Shown here: positions 8,748 to 17,901 of the stretch, piece after piece | Layout: the number at the start of each line of letters is the position of its first letter | Position numbering within the stretch: the first letter of the stretch is position 1 | Assembly (NCBI GenBank): GCA_934277435.1 | Contig: CAKQUE010000011.1 | Span: 1-49,527 of the forward strand | Length of the DNA: 49,527 nt | Direction of reading: 5' to 3' | Source: an uncultured Alphaproteobacteria bacterium | GTDB taxonomy: Bacteria; Pseudomonadota; Alphaproteobacteria; RF32; CAG-239 | The notes under the pieces: model-generated | What the model was told of the DNA's origin: nothing | The model's database searches: none | The model's input: the letters and a program-made list of their open reading frames with translations, nothing else | Translations under genes and position numbers: made by a program

Positions 8748-9239
8748 TTAATAAACATAAAAGATTTCAACACGGCGGTTTAAAGCCTCGGCTCGGCGGT
8801 TTATTTCTGCTTCCGCTGGCTGACTATCAGAAAGAGCCTCATAACGCATACGATTTAGAGGTACGCCGTCTTGCGATAAAGCCTCCACAACTTTCAAAGC
8901 CCGCTGGCTCGAAATGTTCAGATTTATCATTGTGTGCTGAACAATAGTAGTTTTTCGTGTACGTTCCGACGCATGCCCCTGTATCTTCAGTTCGGCGTTA
9001 AGTTGTCTGGCTGTTGCGGCAACCTGACGTAAAATTTGTTTTTCTTCCGCTGTCAAATTACTACTACCGTCGGCGAAATAAATTATAGCCGCAGTTTTTT
9101 CTATTTTAGGAGCCTGCTCAATATATATAACCGGTTTTAATTCCGTTTGTTGTACATCATTGCAGCGTTTACCACTCATCAAATCAGAGCATCCGCCCAT
9201 CAATAAAAACAATATCAATAAAGTATTTATTTTATTCAT
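8748..9239 (-). CDS. OmpA-family lipoprotein
   Basis: A 163-residue Pal/OmpA-type protein that would sit on the outer membrane and bind peptidoglycan. The signal sequence ends in a lipobox LMGGC (Cys16 or so). The OmpA C-terminal domain runs from about residue 50: IIYFADGSSNLT, then the helix with QILRQVAATAR, then IQGHASE and the NRRAEALNRRVEIF end that corresponds to the peptidoglycan-binding NRRV signature. GGAGG precedes the ATG. It is the first gene of this run upstream of recJ. It is shorter and less typical than Pal, so I do not name it pal. Confidence 0.85.
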   Translation of the reverse strand: MNKINTLLILFLLMGGCSDLMSGKRCNDVQQTELKPVIYIEQAPKIEKTAAIIYFADGSSNLTAEEKQILRQVAATARQLNAELKIQGHASERTRKTTIVQHTMINLNISSQRALKVVEALSQDGVPLNRMRYEALSDSQPAEAEINRRAEALNRRVEIFYVY

Positions 9240-9342
9240 AACCAGCCTCCATTTCTTTATATTTCTGTATTCTAATAAAAATCAGCTCGTTAGACAAGCT
9301 GAAAAAAACATTTTATAACAGGTATATTTTGCGCTTTTTATG

Positions 9343-9370
9343 TTGAAACTTATTGAAATTTTGTTATACT
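9343..9370 (+). promoter_or_regulatory. Predicted sigma70 promoter of the DUF192 gene
   Basis: TTGAAA and TATACT are separated by 16 bp, 35 bp upstream of the ATG at 9406. This is the only plus-strand gene in the first 20 kb, so it needs its own promoter. Confidence 0.55.
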
Positions 9371-9405
9371 AATTCTCAGTGGTTAATACTGAATAAGGAG
9401 AAATT

Positions 9406-9873
9406 ATGTATAAATTGTTAAAAGTTATGGTTTTATCGGCCCTTGTATTTAGTGCGGCTTGCTCTAAACAAGGTGAAAATAAAACAGAAAAATTGATTAT
9501 TCAGTCCGGCGAAACCAATTATGAGTACAAAGTTGAAGTTGCCGACACTAAAGAAACCCTATATCGTGGTTTGATGGGACGTAATTCTATGTCCGAAAAT
9601 GCCGGTATGATTCTTGATGTAACAATTGTTCCACAAGATATGCAAGTGGCTATGTGGATGAAAGACACTATTATTCCTTTGGATATGCTGTTTATTGATG
9701 AGAACGGCGTAATCTTTGATATGTATGAAAACGCTGAACCATATTCAACAAAAGGTATCTATCCAACCAAACGCCCGCGCGCCGTATTAGAGCTGAATGC
9801 CGGACAAATAAAAGCTAACAATATCAAAATCGGTGACACAATTAAAAATCGCTTGCTTGGTAATTTAGACTAA
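9406..9873 (+). CDS. DUF192 domain lipoprotein
   Basis: A 155-residue secreted lipoprotein. The signal peptide ends with SAAC, so lipidation at Cys20 or so is expected. The rest is a DUF192 domain: EVADTKETLYRGLMGRNSM, then MWMKDTIIPLDMLFID and the RAVLELNAG segment, all typical. The domain's biochemical role is unknown. AAGGAG lies 6 bp before the ATG. It has its own promoter and a strong terminator, so it is monocistronic, and it is divergent from the OmpA-like gene. Confidence 0.88.
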   Translation: MYKLLKVMVLSALVFSAACSKQGENKTEKLIIQSGETNYEYKVEVADTKETLYRGLMGRNSMSENAGMILDVTIVPQDMQVAMWMKDTIIPLDMLFIDENGVIFDMYENAEPYSTKGIYPTKRPRAVLELNAGQIKANNIKIGDTIKNRLLGNLD

Positions 9874-9894
9874 ACTCAGTTAATGTTTTTATAC

Positions 9895-9934
9895 AAAAAA
9901 TCCCTTAAGCTACAAAGTTTAAGGGATTTTTTGA
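9895..9934 (+). terminator. Intrinsic terminator after the DUF192 gene
   Basis: ATCCCTTAA and TTAAGGGAT form a perfect stem with a short loop, followed by a run of T. Confidence 0.85.
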
Positions 9935-9950
9935 CACCTACACAATACTC

Positions 9951-10832
9951 CTAAGCTTGCTGCGGCTTGCTCCAAGGTTTGCCGTTTTTCAAAAAGTCAG
10001 GCAATTCTTTTAATGAAGATGCGCCTGCCGCTTTTGCATGACCGCCGCCACCAAACTCTTTGGCTATTAAAGATACATCGACATTGTTTTTAGCCGTATA
10101 AAAAGTCATATTCCACAAATTCTTTTTATTCATAAAGAAAATTACCATGAAATCAAAATCTTTAATATTTTCCAAAGAATCAAAAAATTCGGACTGACCT
10201 TGAGCCATATTAGCGCAAACGCAGCGCATTCCCTTATATTCGCTTTCAAAACCCATACCGCGTACTAAACGATAGTTGCGGTGACGCACCCAAGACAAAA
10301 TAGCAGAACCTTTTTCAACCATAGCTTTGATGTCTACTTCATTATTCATCAGCTGTGTCCAGATTTTGTCGGTAGGACGGTTGACCCCATATGTTTGAAT
10401 TGCATATTCAAACGGGCGAACTCTACGGTCGCGCAAATCGTATATATCATTCAATCCCAACAAACGAATTCCTTCCGGAAGCTCTTTTTCCGGATAAAAA
10501 TAGCCCCAAGTTAAAACAATCGCCGCCGTACCTACTTTGCGCACACCTTTAATTGGTTCATACTCACCTGTTTTCATCAATTCATCATATTCTTTGATAA
10601 CCGAAACATGGTGGTCAATCCATGTTAAATCAATTTTTTTATTGAGTTCAAGCATATATTTAACCGGCAAAGCAATATCACAAATCACCAATTTATCATG
10701 TTTTTCAATTTCCTCATACGGGATTTCCATATCATGATTCAACCCCATTAACTCAATTTCCGGAAATTTGCTTTTTACAATCGCGGCCGAACCTTTTCCG
10801 TCATGATCGGCAATATGGTAAATACACAGCAT
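9951..10832 (-). CDS. DHH-family phosphoesterase (NrnB/oligoribonuclease-like)
   Basis: A 293-residue DHH-superfamily hydrolase. The N-terminal motif reads HIADHDGKGSAA (residues 6-17), DHH occurs in TWIDHHVSV near 95, and the DHHA1 glycine-rich loop is FGGGGHAKAAG near 265. This set is typical of nano-RNase/cyclic-nucleotide phosphodiesterase-like members rather than RecJ. It is the last gene of the rlpA-to-MBL operon, with AAGGAG before its ATG. Substrate (short RNA, pAp or dinucleotides) cannot be assigned from sequence. Confidence 0.82.
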   Translation of the reverse strand: MLCIYHIADHDGKGSAAIVKSKFPEIELMGLNHDMEIPYEEIEKHDKLVICDIALPVKYMLELNKKIDLTWIDHHVSVIKEYDELMKTGEYEPIKGVRKVGTAAIVLTWGYFYPEKELPEGIRLLGLNDIYDLRDRRVRPFEYAIQTYGVNRPTDKIWTQLMNNEVDIKAMVEKGSAILSWVRHRNYRLVRGMGFESEYKGMRCVCANMAQGQSEFFDSLENIKDFDFMVIFFMNKKNLWNMTFYTAKNNVDVSLIAKEFGGGGHAKAAGASSLKELPDFLKNGKPWSKPQQA

Positions 10833-10843
10833 CTATAAACTCC

Positions 10844-11629
10844 TTAAAACTCAATCATCATATTATCAAAAGCCGGCTCCATATTTTCCGGCGTAAGCTT
10901 CATAACTTCATCATAATCACACTCTGTAGCCATATGCGTCAAAACAACCTGCTTAGCTTTGATTTGTGAAGCGTATTCCAAAATAATATCAATACCAGCA
11001 TGATAGCTGCCCTCATGCAGAATAGTCAAGGGCATAATCAAAACATTCACATCAATTTGCCGCAAATAGCTCAAAGTCGATTCCGGCATTAATTTAAAAT
11101 CCGGCACCAACACTAACTGCCCGTCGTTAAACGAATATCCGGTTGTTATCATTGTATGTCCGGCAAATTCTAAAGGCTTAATTTTAAAAGAACCGATTTG
11201 AAAATCTTTATTATATTCTATTTCTACCGGCAGCAATTCAGGATGATTTGTAATATCGCTATGTTCAACATTTGCAAACACATAACGAAAACGTTCTTTA
11301 ATTTCTGCAATTTGCTGCGCTGTGGCATAAAATTTCAAACTTTTCCTAGTATTTCGTGTTATTCCTCGTAAATCATCAATACCATGCAGATGGTCGGCGT
11401 GCGTATGCGTATATAATACGCCGTCAACTACTTTTATATCATTGGCAATAAGCTGATTTTTTAAATCCGGCGAAGTATCAATCAAAATCTGCGTTGTTCC
11501 ATCGGTCAAATAAACTCCGGCGCGCTGTCTTTTGTTTTTAGGATTATTCGGATTGCAAGCGCCCCAGCCACCAGAAACAGACGGAACTCCCGGAGCGGCG
11601 CCGCTACCTAAAATTATCGCTCTGCTCAT
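10844..11629 (-). CDS. MBL-fold metal hydrolase, PhnP-like
   Basis: A 261-residue metallo-beta-lactamase-fold phosphodiesterase. The metal ligands are in THTHADH at residues 74-80, with a later AGHTM and the C-terminal THMATECDYDE. The N-terminal GSGAAPGVPSVSGGWGAC segment matches the PhnP/phosphoribosyl cyclic phosphodiesterase branch. No phn genes are nearby. The position immediately after tatD is standard for Alphaproteobacteria, where it is a housekeeping gene of unknown substrate. Its ATG overlaps the tatD stop by one base. Confidence 0.85.
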   Translation of the reverse strand: MSRAIILGSGAAPGVPSVSGGWGACNPNNPKNKRQRAGVYLTDGTTQILIDTSPDLKNQLIANDIKVVDGVLYTHTHADHLHGIDDLRGITRNTRKSLKFYATAQQIAEIKERFRYVFANVEHSDITNHPELLPVEIEYNKDFQIGSFKIKPLEFAGHTMITTGYSFNDGQLVLVPDFKLMPESTLSYLRQIDVNVLIMPLTILHEGSYHAGIDIILEYASQIKAKQVVLTHMATECDYDEVMKLTPENMEPAFDNMMIEF

Positions 11630-12405
11630 TATCTTTTTACCTTATAAAACAAATCAAAAAAATTATCTGTTGTAAGTTTAGCCAATTCTTCAATTGACAT
11701 ATTTTTCAATTCTGCCAAAACTTCGGCGGTGTTCACCACAAAAGCCGGCTCATTACGCTGCCCTCGGTGTGGTACCGGCGCCAAATACGGCGAGTCAGTT
11801 TCAATCAATAATCTATTATTTGGAACCTCTTTAAACATATTTCGCAAATCTTCACTTTTTTTGAATGTGACAATCCCTGAAGCAGATACATAAAAACCAA
11901 GAGAAAGCGCTGTTTCCAATAGCTTTTCCGATGACGAAAAACAGTGTAGTTCACCTGTAAACTTTTTCTTTTTATAAGCCTCGCTCAGCATGGATATCAT
12001 ATCTTCATCAGAATCGCGGTTATGTATAATCAGAGGCAAACCGCTTATTTGCGCCGCTTCAATATGCTTTTCTAAAACAGTTAATTGCTGTTCTTTTATA
12101 TCCATATTGTAATAATAGTCCAAGCCGCATTCGCCAACACCAACCACATACGGAGATTTTATTTGTTCCAAAATTTGTTCAGTTGTCAAATTTGCATATT
12201 TGTCAGCCAATTCCGGATGTACGCCGGCGGATGTATAAATATGTTCATGTCTTTGGCAAAAATCAAGCAAACGAGGCATATCCTCTATATCATCGCAAAC
12301 ATCTAAAATATAATCAACCCGCATCTCACGCGCCCGTAACACGGTTTCTTCTCTATCTTTAGAAAAATCTGCGGCGTTAATATGGCAATGACTATCAGTA
12401 AACAT
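11629..12405 (-). CDS. TatD family metal-dependent hydrolase
   Basis: A 258-residue TatD-type DNase. The metal-binding motifs are HCH at residues 6-8, the glutamate in GVGECGLDYYY, HNRD, HCFS and the aspartate in TDSPYLAP. Members of this family are 3'-5' exonucleases or DNA repair hydrolases. It abuts the holB stop directly (stop then ATG). In many Alphaproteobacteria metG lies between holB and this gene; here it does not. Confidence 0.92.
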   Translation of the reverse strand: MFTDSHCHINAADFSKDREETVLRAREMRVDYILDVCDDIEDMPRLLDFCQRHEHIYTSAGVHPELADKYANLTTEQILEQIKSPYVVGVGECGLDYYYNMDIKEQQLTVLEKHIEAAQISGLPLIIHNRDSDEDMISMLSEAYKKKKFTGELHCFSSSEKLLETALSLGFYVSASGIVTFKKSEDLRNMFKEVPNNRLLIETDSPYLAPVPHRGQRNEPAFVVNTAEVLAELKNMSIEELAKLTTDNFFDLFYKVKR

Positions 12406-13458
12406 CTACAAAACCTTGCATATTTTTGTTATTAAATTAATAAGCATTTGCTTTTTATCCATATTTATATTCTGACAATCGGCAAACATACGATTTGTTT
12501 CGTCCCAACATGAATATAAAGCCTCAACATCTTGACTCTGCGGCATATTTTCTCGGATAAATTTCAGTATCAACTCTTGCAACAAATCAAATCCATCGGC
12601 GTTTGCCACAGCATCAGAACAAAAATCCAACAATTCGCTCAATATAAATTTTTGTTTAGAATAAAGTATTTTGCACAATTTATCATACATTCCGACAGCA
12701 TCTAAATCTGCATATAATATAGCTTGCCCAATGCTTTGTGGACACATTTCTGCAACTTTGCTTATCATCGCTTCATTCAAATGCGGACGATAGCGGCGCA
12801 ACAAGCTGGCTGTTATATTGGCATCAAGCATTTGCAGCGGCAATTTAGCACAGCGCGAACGAATAGTAGGAAGCAGCATTCCCGCGTTGTGACTTATAAG
12901 CAGCAAAACAGTGTGAGCCGGCGGTTCTTCCAAAATTTTCAGCAGAGCGTTGGCCGCATTTTTATTCATATCGTCCGCACTATCAATAATCACTACCCGC
13001 CAGTTGTTATTAAAAGAGGTTTTGGATAAAAACTCATTAACCTTACGCACATCATCAACGCGAATAAACGCAGATTTTTTCATTGTGCTAAGTTCTTCTT
13101 CATCAGGCGCTTCGCCCTTTTGAATTGCTTTGATGATTTTTTTGCGATCGGTTTCAATATAATCACGTTCAACCGGCATCAAATCCAAATGCGACCCAGT
13201 TGCCACCTGCTTAAACACAGTCGAATCTTCCGGTACATTTAATGATGTATATTTTTCTTTTTCATTTTCATCAGCCCAGAGCAAAAAACGAGCGATTCTA
13301 TAGGCCAAAGTCGCTTTACCAATACCTTTTGGACCGTTCAAAATCCAAGCATGATGCATATTTTGATTTTTCCAAGCTTGCAAAAAAACTTGCTCAGCCT
13401 TTTCTTGCCCCAGCAAAAAGCTGTTATTTTTTGGTGTGATGTTGATATCATCAGCCAT
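12406..13458 (-). CDS. holB: DNA polymerase III delta-prime subunit
   Basis: Clamp-loader subunit that works with DnaX and HolA to load the sliding clamp. The 350-residue protein has an AAA+ core with Walker A NGPKGIGKAT at 41-50 and the LLKILEEPPAHTVLLLISH segment with the sensor SRC motif (IRSRCAKL). The C-terminal collar region is less conserved. Position between tmk and tatD confirms the call. The ATG overlaps the tmk stop by one base (TGATG). Confidence 0.93.
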   Translation of the reverse strand: MADDINITPKNNSFLLGQEKAEQVFLQAWKNQNMHHAWILNGPKGIGKATLAYRIARFLLWADENEKEKYTSLNVPEDSTVFKQVATGSHLDLMPVERDYIETDRKKIIKAIQKGEAPDEEELSTMKKSAFIRVDDVRKVNEFLSKTSFNNNWRVVIIDSADDMNKNAANALLKILEEPPAHTVLLLISHNAGMLLPTIRSRCAKLPLQMLDANITASLLRRYRPHLNEAMISKVAEMCPQSIGQAILYADLDAVGMYDKLCKILYSKQKFILSELLDFCSDAVANADGFDLLQELILKFIRENMPQSQDVEALYSCWDETNRMFADCQNINMDKKQMLINLITKICKVL

Positions 13459-14102
13459 CAGCGCCCCAACCTTTCTTCTACGATTTTCACAATCTGCTGA
13501 TGCAAAGTTTCAATATCGGTATCAGCATTCAAAACCACGCAACGTTCAGGCTCTCGTTTGGCAATTTCTAAAAAACCGCGGCGCAGATTATTATGAAATT
13601 CCAGCTGTCTGCTTTCAAAACGCAGTTCTTTAACCGCCATTGTTTCTGCTTTGGCATATGAACGGCGCATACCGATTTCTGGTTCCATATCAAGGATAAT
13701 AGTCAAATCAGGCTTAAAATCTCCGGCTACAATCTTATATAGATTATGCAGCGTTTCCAAAGGCACACGCTTATCATAGCCATAATATTGATAAGCCTCG
13801 GTTGAATCCGCATATCTGTCGCTAACAACCCATTTGCCTCTTTCCAGCGCCGGCCACACCACTTTTGTCAAATCACAGCGGCGATCAGCATAATAAAGCA
13901 AACATTCGCTGATAGCATCAAACTTATCTTTGTCACCGGTAACCAACAAATTACGGATAATTTTACCCTCTTCCGTACTTCCAGGCTCTTTGCTTTGCAC
14001 GCAATCTATGCCGTGCTGTTCCAAATATTGCGCCAAAAGGCGGACTTGCGTTGATTTACCGCACCCTTCGCCGCCTTCCAGCGTAATGTATTTACCGCGC
14101 AT
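13458..14102 (-). CDS. tmk: Thymidylate kinase
   Basis: Phosphorylates dTMP to dTDP. The 214-residue enzyme has the P-loop GGEGCGKST at residues 10-18, the DR in SDRYADST, and a lid region. It overlaps the dacC stop by one base, and holB in turn overlaps its end, so these three are probably co-translated. Confidence 0.95.
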   Translation of the reverse strand: MRGKYITLEGGEGCGKSTQVRLLAQYLEQHGIDCVQSKEPGSTEEGKIIRNLLVTGDKDKFDAISECLLYYADRRCDLTKVVWPALERGKWVVSDRYADSTEAYQYYGYDKRVPLETLHNLYKIVAGDFKPDLTIILDMEPEIGMRRSYAKAETMAVKELRFESRQLEFHNNLRRGFLEIAKREPERCVVLNADTDIETLHQQIVKIVEERLGR

Positions 14103-15247
14103 TATTTAGCCCCAAAAATAAAGTATTTAACATTTGCCCAAAACTTGCCCAACATACCGGTTTCAGACACATCATTTGCGGCAATCAAAGGCACATTCAA
14201 AGGCGACTGCCCCTCAATTTCTATTTTAATTGTTCCAATTTCTTGTCCGGCTTTAATCGGAGCTTTAACCGGCTCATCAAATTCTGCCGTAGCTTTAACA
14301 TTATCTTGCTGGCTCATATGTACGGTTTTCAACACATCGTCAGCAACAGTCAGATTAACACTGTCTTCTTTACCATACCAAACTTTTGCTGTGGCCACGG
14401 TTTGACCTTTTGTTAAAATTTTGAAGTTGTTAAATTCGCGAAAACCCCAGCTCATCAAACGTTCGGCCTCTTCCGAGCGTTCACGATTGCTGCTCATACC
14501 GCTCATAACTTCTATCAAACGGCGTTCACCTTTTGTCGCCGACGCAGCCAAACAGAATCCAGCTTCTTCTGTATGACCGGTTTTTAATCCGTCCGCGCCC
14601 TTCATGGTGTATAAAAGCGGATTACGGTTGCCTTGTTTAATGTTGTTATACACAAATTCTTTTTGGCTGAAATAATGATACAATTCAGGAAATTCTTTAA
14701 TGATATGACGAGCCAATATTGCCAAATCTTCCATTGACATTCTATGATCCGGATGCGGCAAACCAGTGGCATTTTCAAAATGACTGTTCTTCAAGCCCAA
14801 TTTTTTAGCGGTTTTATTCATCAAAATCACAAAATCATCTTCCGAACCGGCAATATTTTCGGCCACCACAATACAAGCATCATTACCAGATTGGATAACA
14901 ATACCTTTAATCAAATTTTCTACGCTTACATTGTCGCCTATAGAAAGAAACATTGTTGAACCGCCGGTAGCAGCACCGCCTTTACGCCACGCATTTTCAC
15001 TAACCGAAAAAGTATCGTCAAGCTTTATGCTGCCGTCTTTAATTTTGCTCATCAAAATATAAACAGTCATCAGCTTGCTCATAGAAGCAGGAGGAACACT
15101 TTCAGCAATATTTTTTTCAAACAAATATTCGCCCGTATCATAGTCCATCAAAATAGCGTTGCGGGCAGCGGTTTCAAAGCCCATGGCGTTAAAGCCGCAA
15201 ACAGTGCTGCACAATAAAACTGTTAAACCAAACTTATTGATTTTCAT
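14102..15247 (-). CDS. dacC: D-alanyl-D-alanine carboxypeptidase (PBP5/6 type)
   Basis: Trims the terminal D-Ala of peptidoglycan stem peptides in the periplasm. The 381-residue protein has a signal peptide, the serine-lysine motif SMSK at residues 55-58, SGN in IQSGNDAC, and KTG in DGLKTGHTE, followed by the PBP5 C-terminal beta domain and a C-terminal amphipathic segment (FWANVKYFIFG) that would anchor it to the membrane. AGGAGA precedes the ATG. It is co-transcribed with rlpA upstream. The symbol follows the usual alphaproteobacterial name; paralogues cannot be excluded. Confidence 0.93.
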   Translation of the reverse strand: MKINKFGLTVLLCSTVCGFNAMGFETAARNAILMDYDTGEYLFEKNIAESVPPASMSKLMTVYILMSKIKDGSIKLDDTFSVSENAWRKGGAATGGSTMFLSIGDNVSVENLIKGIVIQSGNDACIVVAENIAGSEDDFVILMNKTAKKLGLKNSHFENATGLPHPDHRMSMEDLAILARHIIKEFPELYHYFSQKEFVYNNIKQGNRNPLLYTMKGADGLKTGHTEEAGFCLAASATKGERRLIEVMSGMSSNRERSEEAERLMSWGFREFNNFKILTKGQTVATAKVWYGKEDSVNLTVADDVLKTVHMSQQDNVKATAEFDEPVKAPIKAGQEIGTIKIEIEGQSPLNVPLIAANDVSETGMLGKFWANVKYFIFGAK

Positions 15248-15257
15248 TTGTTATCTC

Positions 15258-16370
15258 CTATTTTTTTTCTATTCTGGTATCATTAATACCGTAATATTTT
15301 AATTTAGCTTGCGCCACTTTGGCTTCTTCCACACGGCTGTACGGACCTACGGAAACACGATAATATATTGTTCCGCTGACATCTACTTTTACAATATGAC
15401 TGCTGCCGTATTCTTTTAGACGGACCATCAGCGTATGCGCTTTGTCATATTGTGTAAAAGCTCCTGCGTGGATATAATAGTATCCGGACAAATATTGATA
15501 GCCTCGACCTGTTACCGCCCGGGTATCGCCTTTTTCCGGATTTTTAGCTGCAACGCCGTATATACCGCTATTTTCAGCAGTTTTAACCGAACCGGCGCCG
15601 ATTGTACCGATTGAGCCGGTTTTACGTACGCCGTCAGCTGCCGCTGCGCTGCCATAAACAGCCGGCTCTGCCGTAGCTCCAGTCGGAGTATATGTTCCAG
15701 CGCTATAAGTTTTGTCGCCGGCGCTGGCATAAACATTTGCCTGCTCTGCCACGTGTTCAGAAATTTCAATTCGTTCAGCCGATGATTCATACAAAGACGG
15801 CGCTGGAGTTGATTTTGCCGCCAACGCTTTACCTTTTGCCGAAGACAAATTGAGCAGAGCCTCTTTCAAAGCTTTACTTTCTTTAGGCAGCACTTCAACT
15901 TTTACTCTGGTTGTTCCCTGCCCCATATAGCCCAAAAGCTGAGCTCCGCGTTTAGAAAGGTCGATAATTCGGTCTTTAACGTATGGCCCTCTATCATTAA
16001 CGCGCAAAATAATTGACCTACCGTTTTGCAAATTGGTCACACGCACTATACTCGGCAGCGGCAAAGTTCGGTGCGCCGCCGTCAAGGTGTTCATATTATA
16101 GCGTTCGCCGTTTGCGGTCGGTTTGCCGTTAAAATCTTCACCATACCAAGAAGCTGTACCAACTTCAGAATAGCTGTAATCTTCTTTTGGATAATACCAT
16201 TTGCCGGCAATTTTATAGGGATTGCCAACTTTATAAATACCGCCGTAATTTTTGATAATCTCTGCCTGAGCCTGCGGTGATAAGCCGGATAATTCCGGCG
16301 TTCCGGTGGAACATGAGCTTAATATTCCGGCGCCTAAAGCCAAAAACAAGATTTGTTTAATACAGTTCAT
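15258..16370 (-). CDS. rlpA: RlpA-family septal lytic transglycosylase lipoprotein
   Basis: A 370-residue lipoprotein (lipobox ILSSC). A double-psi beta-barrel domain runs from GTASWYGEDFNGKPTANG to RVNDRGPY and IIDLSKRGAQLLG, with the catalytic aspartate in NDRGPY. A long Ala/Ser/Gly-rich linker follows (about 180-290), then a SPOR domain (YYYIHAGAFTQ to YYRVSVGPY) that targets denuded glycans at the division site. It heads the dacC-tmk-holB operon. The SD is weak. Confidence 0.93.
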   Translation of the reverse strand: MNCIKQILFLALGAGILSSCSTGTPELSGLSPQAQAEIIKNYGGIYKVGNPYKIAGKWYYPKEDYSYSEVGTASWYGEDFNGKPTANGERYNMNTLTAAHRTLPLPSIVRVTNLQNGRSIILRVNDRGPYVKDRIIDLSKRGAQLLGYMGQGTTRVKVEVLPKESKALKEALLNLSSAKGKALAAKSTPAPSLYESSAERIEISEHVAEQANVYASAGDKTYSAGTYTPTGATAEPAVYGSAAAADGVRKTGSIGTIGAGSVKTAENSGIYGVAAKNPEKGDTRAVTGRGYQYLSGYYYIHAGAFTQYDKAHTLMVRLKEYGSSHIVKVDVSGTIYYRVSVGPYSRVEEAKVAQAKLKYYGINDTRIEKK

Positions 16371-16442
16371 TATTTTTTATCACTTCAACATTACAGTTGC
16401 CTCAGCCTACTCTGTTTTTTTATTTTCGGCAAGTATTATTCA

Positions 16443-17798
16443 CTACTTATGCTTTGTCTTTTTCGCAGCAGTAGTTTTAACCGCCGTTTTTGATTTTTTT
16501 GCCGTTTTCAGCGGCTTTTTTTCATTAGGGAGAGGTACGCCAAAACCAACTTTGGCATTATAGTTTTTAATTTTTGTTAATAGCTGATAATCTGGATATC
16601 CGTCTTCCGGCAATTTGGCCTTGTGCTGCAAAAACTTAACAGCTTTGCGAGTATCGCTGCCCAGTTTGCCATCCTCTTTAATTTTATTGCGTACAAATTT
16701 ATTATAAAACTGCTGAATAAGTTTTATCTCGTCACTATTCATCACATATTGTTCATCGGCATAAATCGGCGCCCATTTTTTCTTGGGATTTTTTATATAA
16801 TCCGCCAAACTGACAATCGCCAGCGCATAATTATCCGAACGATTCCAAATCATAACCCGCTTAAAGTTACCAAACACAATATACGCCGGTCCTTTACGTC
16901 CATCAGGCAAAATAATTGAACCTTTCAAATCGGCTTTATACGGCAAATTGTATCCATAATAGGTTTTAACCCCAAGCTTTTTCCATTCTTCCACCTTTTT
17001 AGTGTTTTGTCGGCCAACCTGACTAAAATCAAAATTCCACGGCAAAGAAATCCTCATTCCCCACGGTTCGTCTTTTTTCCAGCCCAAAGAGCCTAAATAG
17101 TTGGCAGCAGAAGCGATAGCATCATCAAATGAATTCCAAATATCCGGTACGCCGTCGCCGTCAAAATCCACGGCGTAACTGTTATATGTTGAAGGCATAA
17201 ATTGAAAATGCCCCATTGCACCGGCCCAAGAACCAAGCATTTTATCTTCACTGAGTTTGGTCTTATCCATAATTTTCAAAACCTGATACAATTCACTTTT
17301 AAAAAACTTAGACCGCCGATTTTTATAGCTGAGGTTAGTCAAACTATCAATTAAATGATATGTGCCTTTATTTTGCCCAAAGTTGGTTTCTACAGCCCAA
17401 AATGCGGTTAAATACGGCATTGGCACACCATATTTATTTTCCACATTTTTATATTTTTTAGTTAATCTGTTGTTGTGTTTTCTGGCTTCTTGCACGCGTT
17501 TTGCCGAAACCAAACGATTGACATAGGCACAGGTTGTCAGTACCAGCTCGGTTTGTTTCTTATCCATCTGCACCACTTCCGGCAAAGGATGATAATAATT
17601 TTTACCTTTATAAGCTTCATCAATTGTTTTTTGCGAAATGCCTTTAGAAATCATCTCTCGCTTTAGACTTTCCAACCAAACAGTCCACTCTTTAGGCGGA
17701 GTATTTTTATTTTTTTCCGCCGCCAAAACAGTTCCGCTACCAGCCAAGAGCATCACCGCTCCCAACACCCCGCAAATCAACATTTTGATTTTATTCAT
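16443..17798 (-). CDS. mltB: Lytic murein transglycosylase B
   Basis: Cleaves peptidoglycan glycan strands to give anhydro-muropeptides. I start it at the ATG at 17798, which has GAGGTACG upstream and a signal peptide; a TTG 102 bp upstream lies inside the mscL terminator region. The 451-residue protein has the transglycosylase domain with the catalytic Glu137 in WAVETNFG, a calcium-like loop DFDGDGVPD, and a C-terminal peptidoglycan-binding domain (EDGKLGSDTRKAVKFLQ). The very C-terminus is a Lys/Thr/Ala-rich basic tail of about 25 residues. Confidence 0.93.
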   Translation of the reverse strand: MNKIKMLICGVLGAVMLLAGSGTVLAAEKNKNTPPKEWTVWLESLKREMISKGISQKTIDEAYKGKNYYHPLPEVVQMDKKQTELVLTTCAYVNRLVSAKRVQEARKHNNRLTKKYKNVENKYGVPMPYLTAFWAVETNFGQNKGTYHLIDSLTNLSYKNRRSKFFKSELYQVLKIMDKTKLSEDKMLGSWAGAMGHFQFMPSTYNSYAVDFDGDGVPDIWNSFDDAIASAANYLGSLGWKKDEPWGMRISLPWNFDFSQVGRQNTKKVEEWKKLGVKTYYGYNLPYKADLKGSIILPDGRKGPAYIVFGNFKRVMIWNRSDNYALAIVSLADYIKNPKKKWAPIYADEQYVMNSDEIKLIQQFYNKFVRNKIKEDGKLGSDTRKAVKFLQHKAKLPEDGYPDYQLLTKIKNYNAKVGFGVPLPNEKKPLKTAKKSKTAVKTTAAKKTKHK

Positions 17799-17861
17799 TT
17801 TATCGTACCTCATAAACAATGTGGCTATTGTAACGGATTTTCTTTTAAAAATCATTAAAAA

Positions 17862-17893
17862 AATAAGAAAAACGCCGGTTTTTAAGACCGGCG
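17862..17893 (-). terminator. Intrinsic terminator after mscL
   Basis: On the minus strand CGCCGGT pairs with ACCGGCG around TTAAAA, followed by TTTTTCTTATTTTTTT. Confidence 0.85.
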
Positions 17894-17901
17894 CAAACAA
17901 T

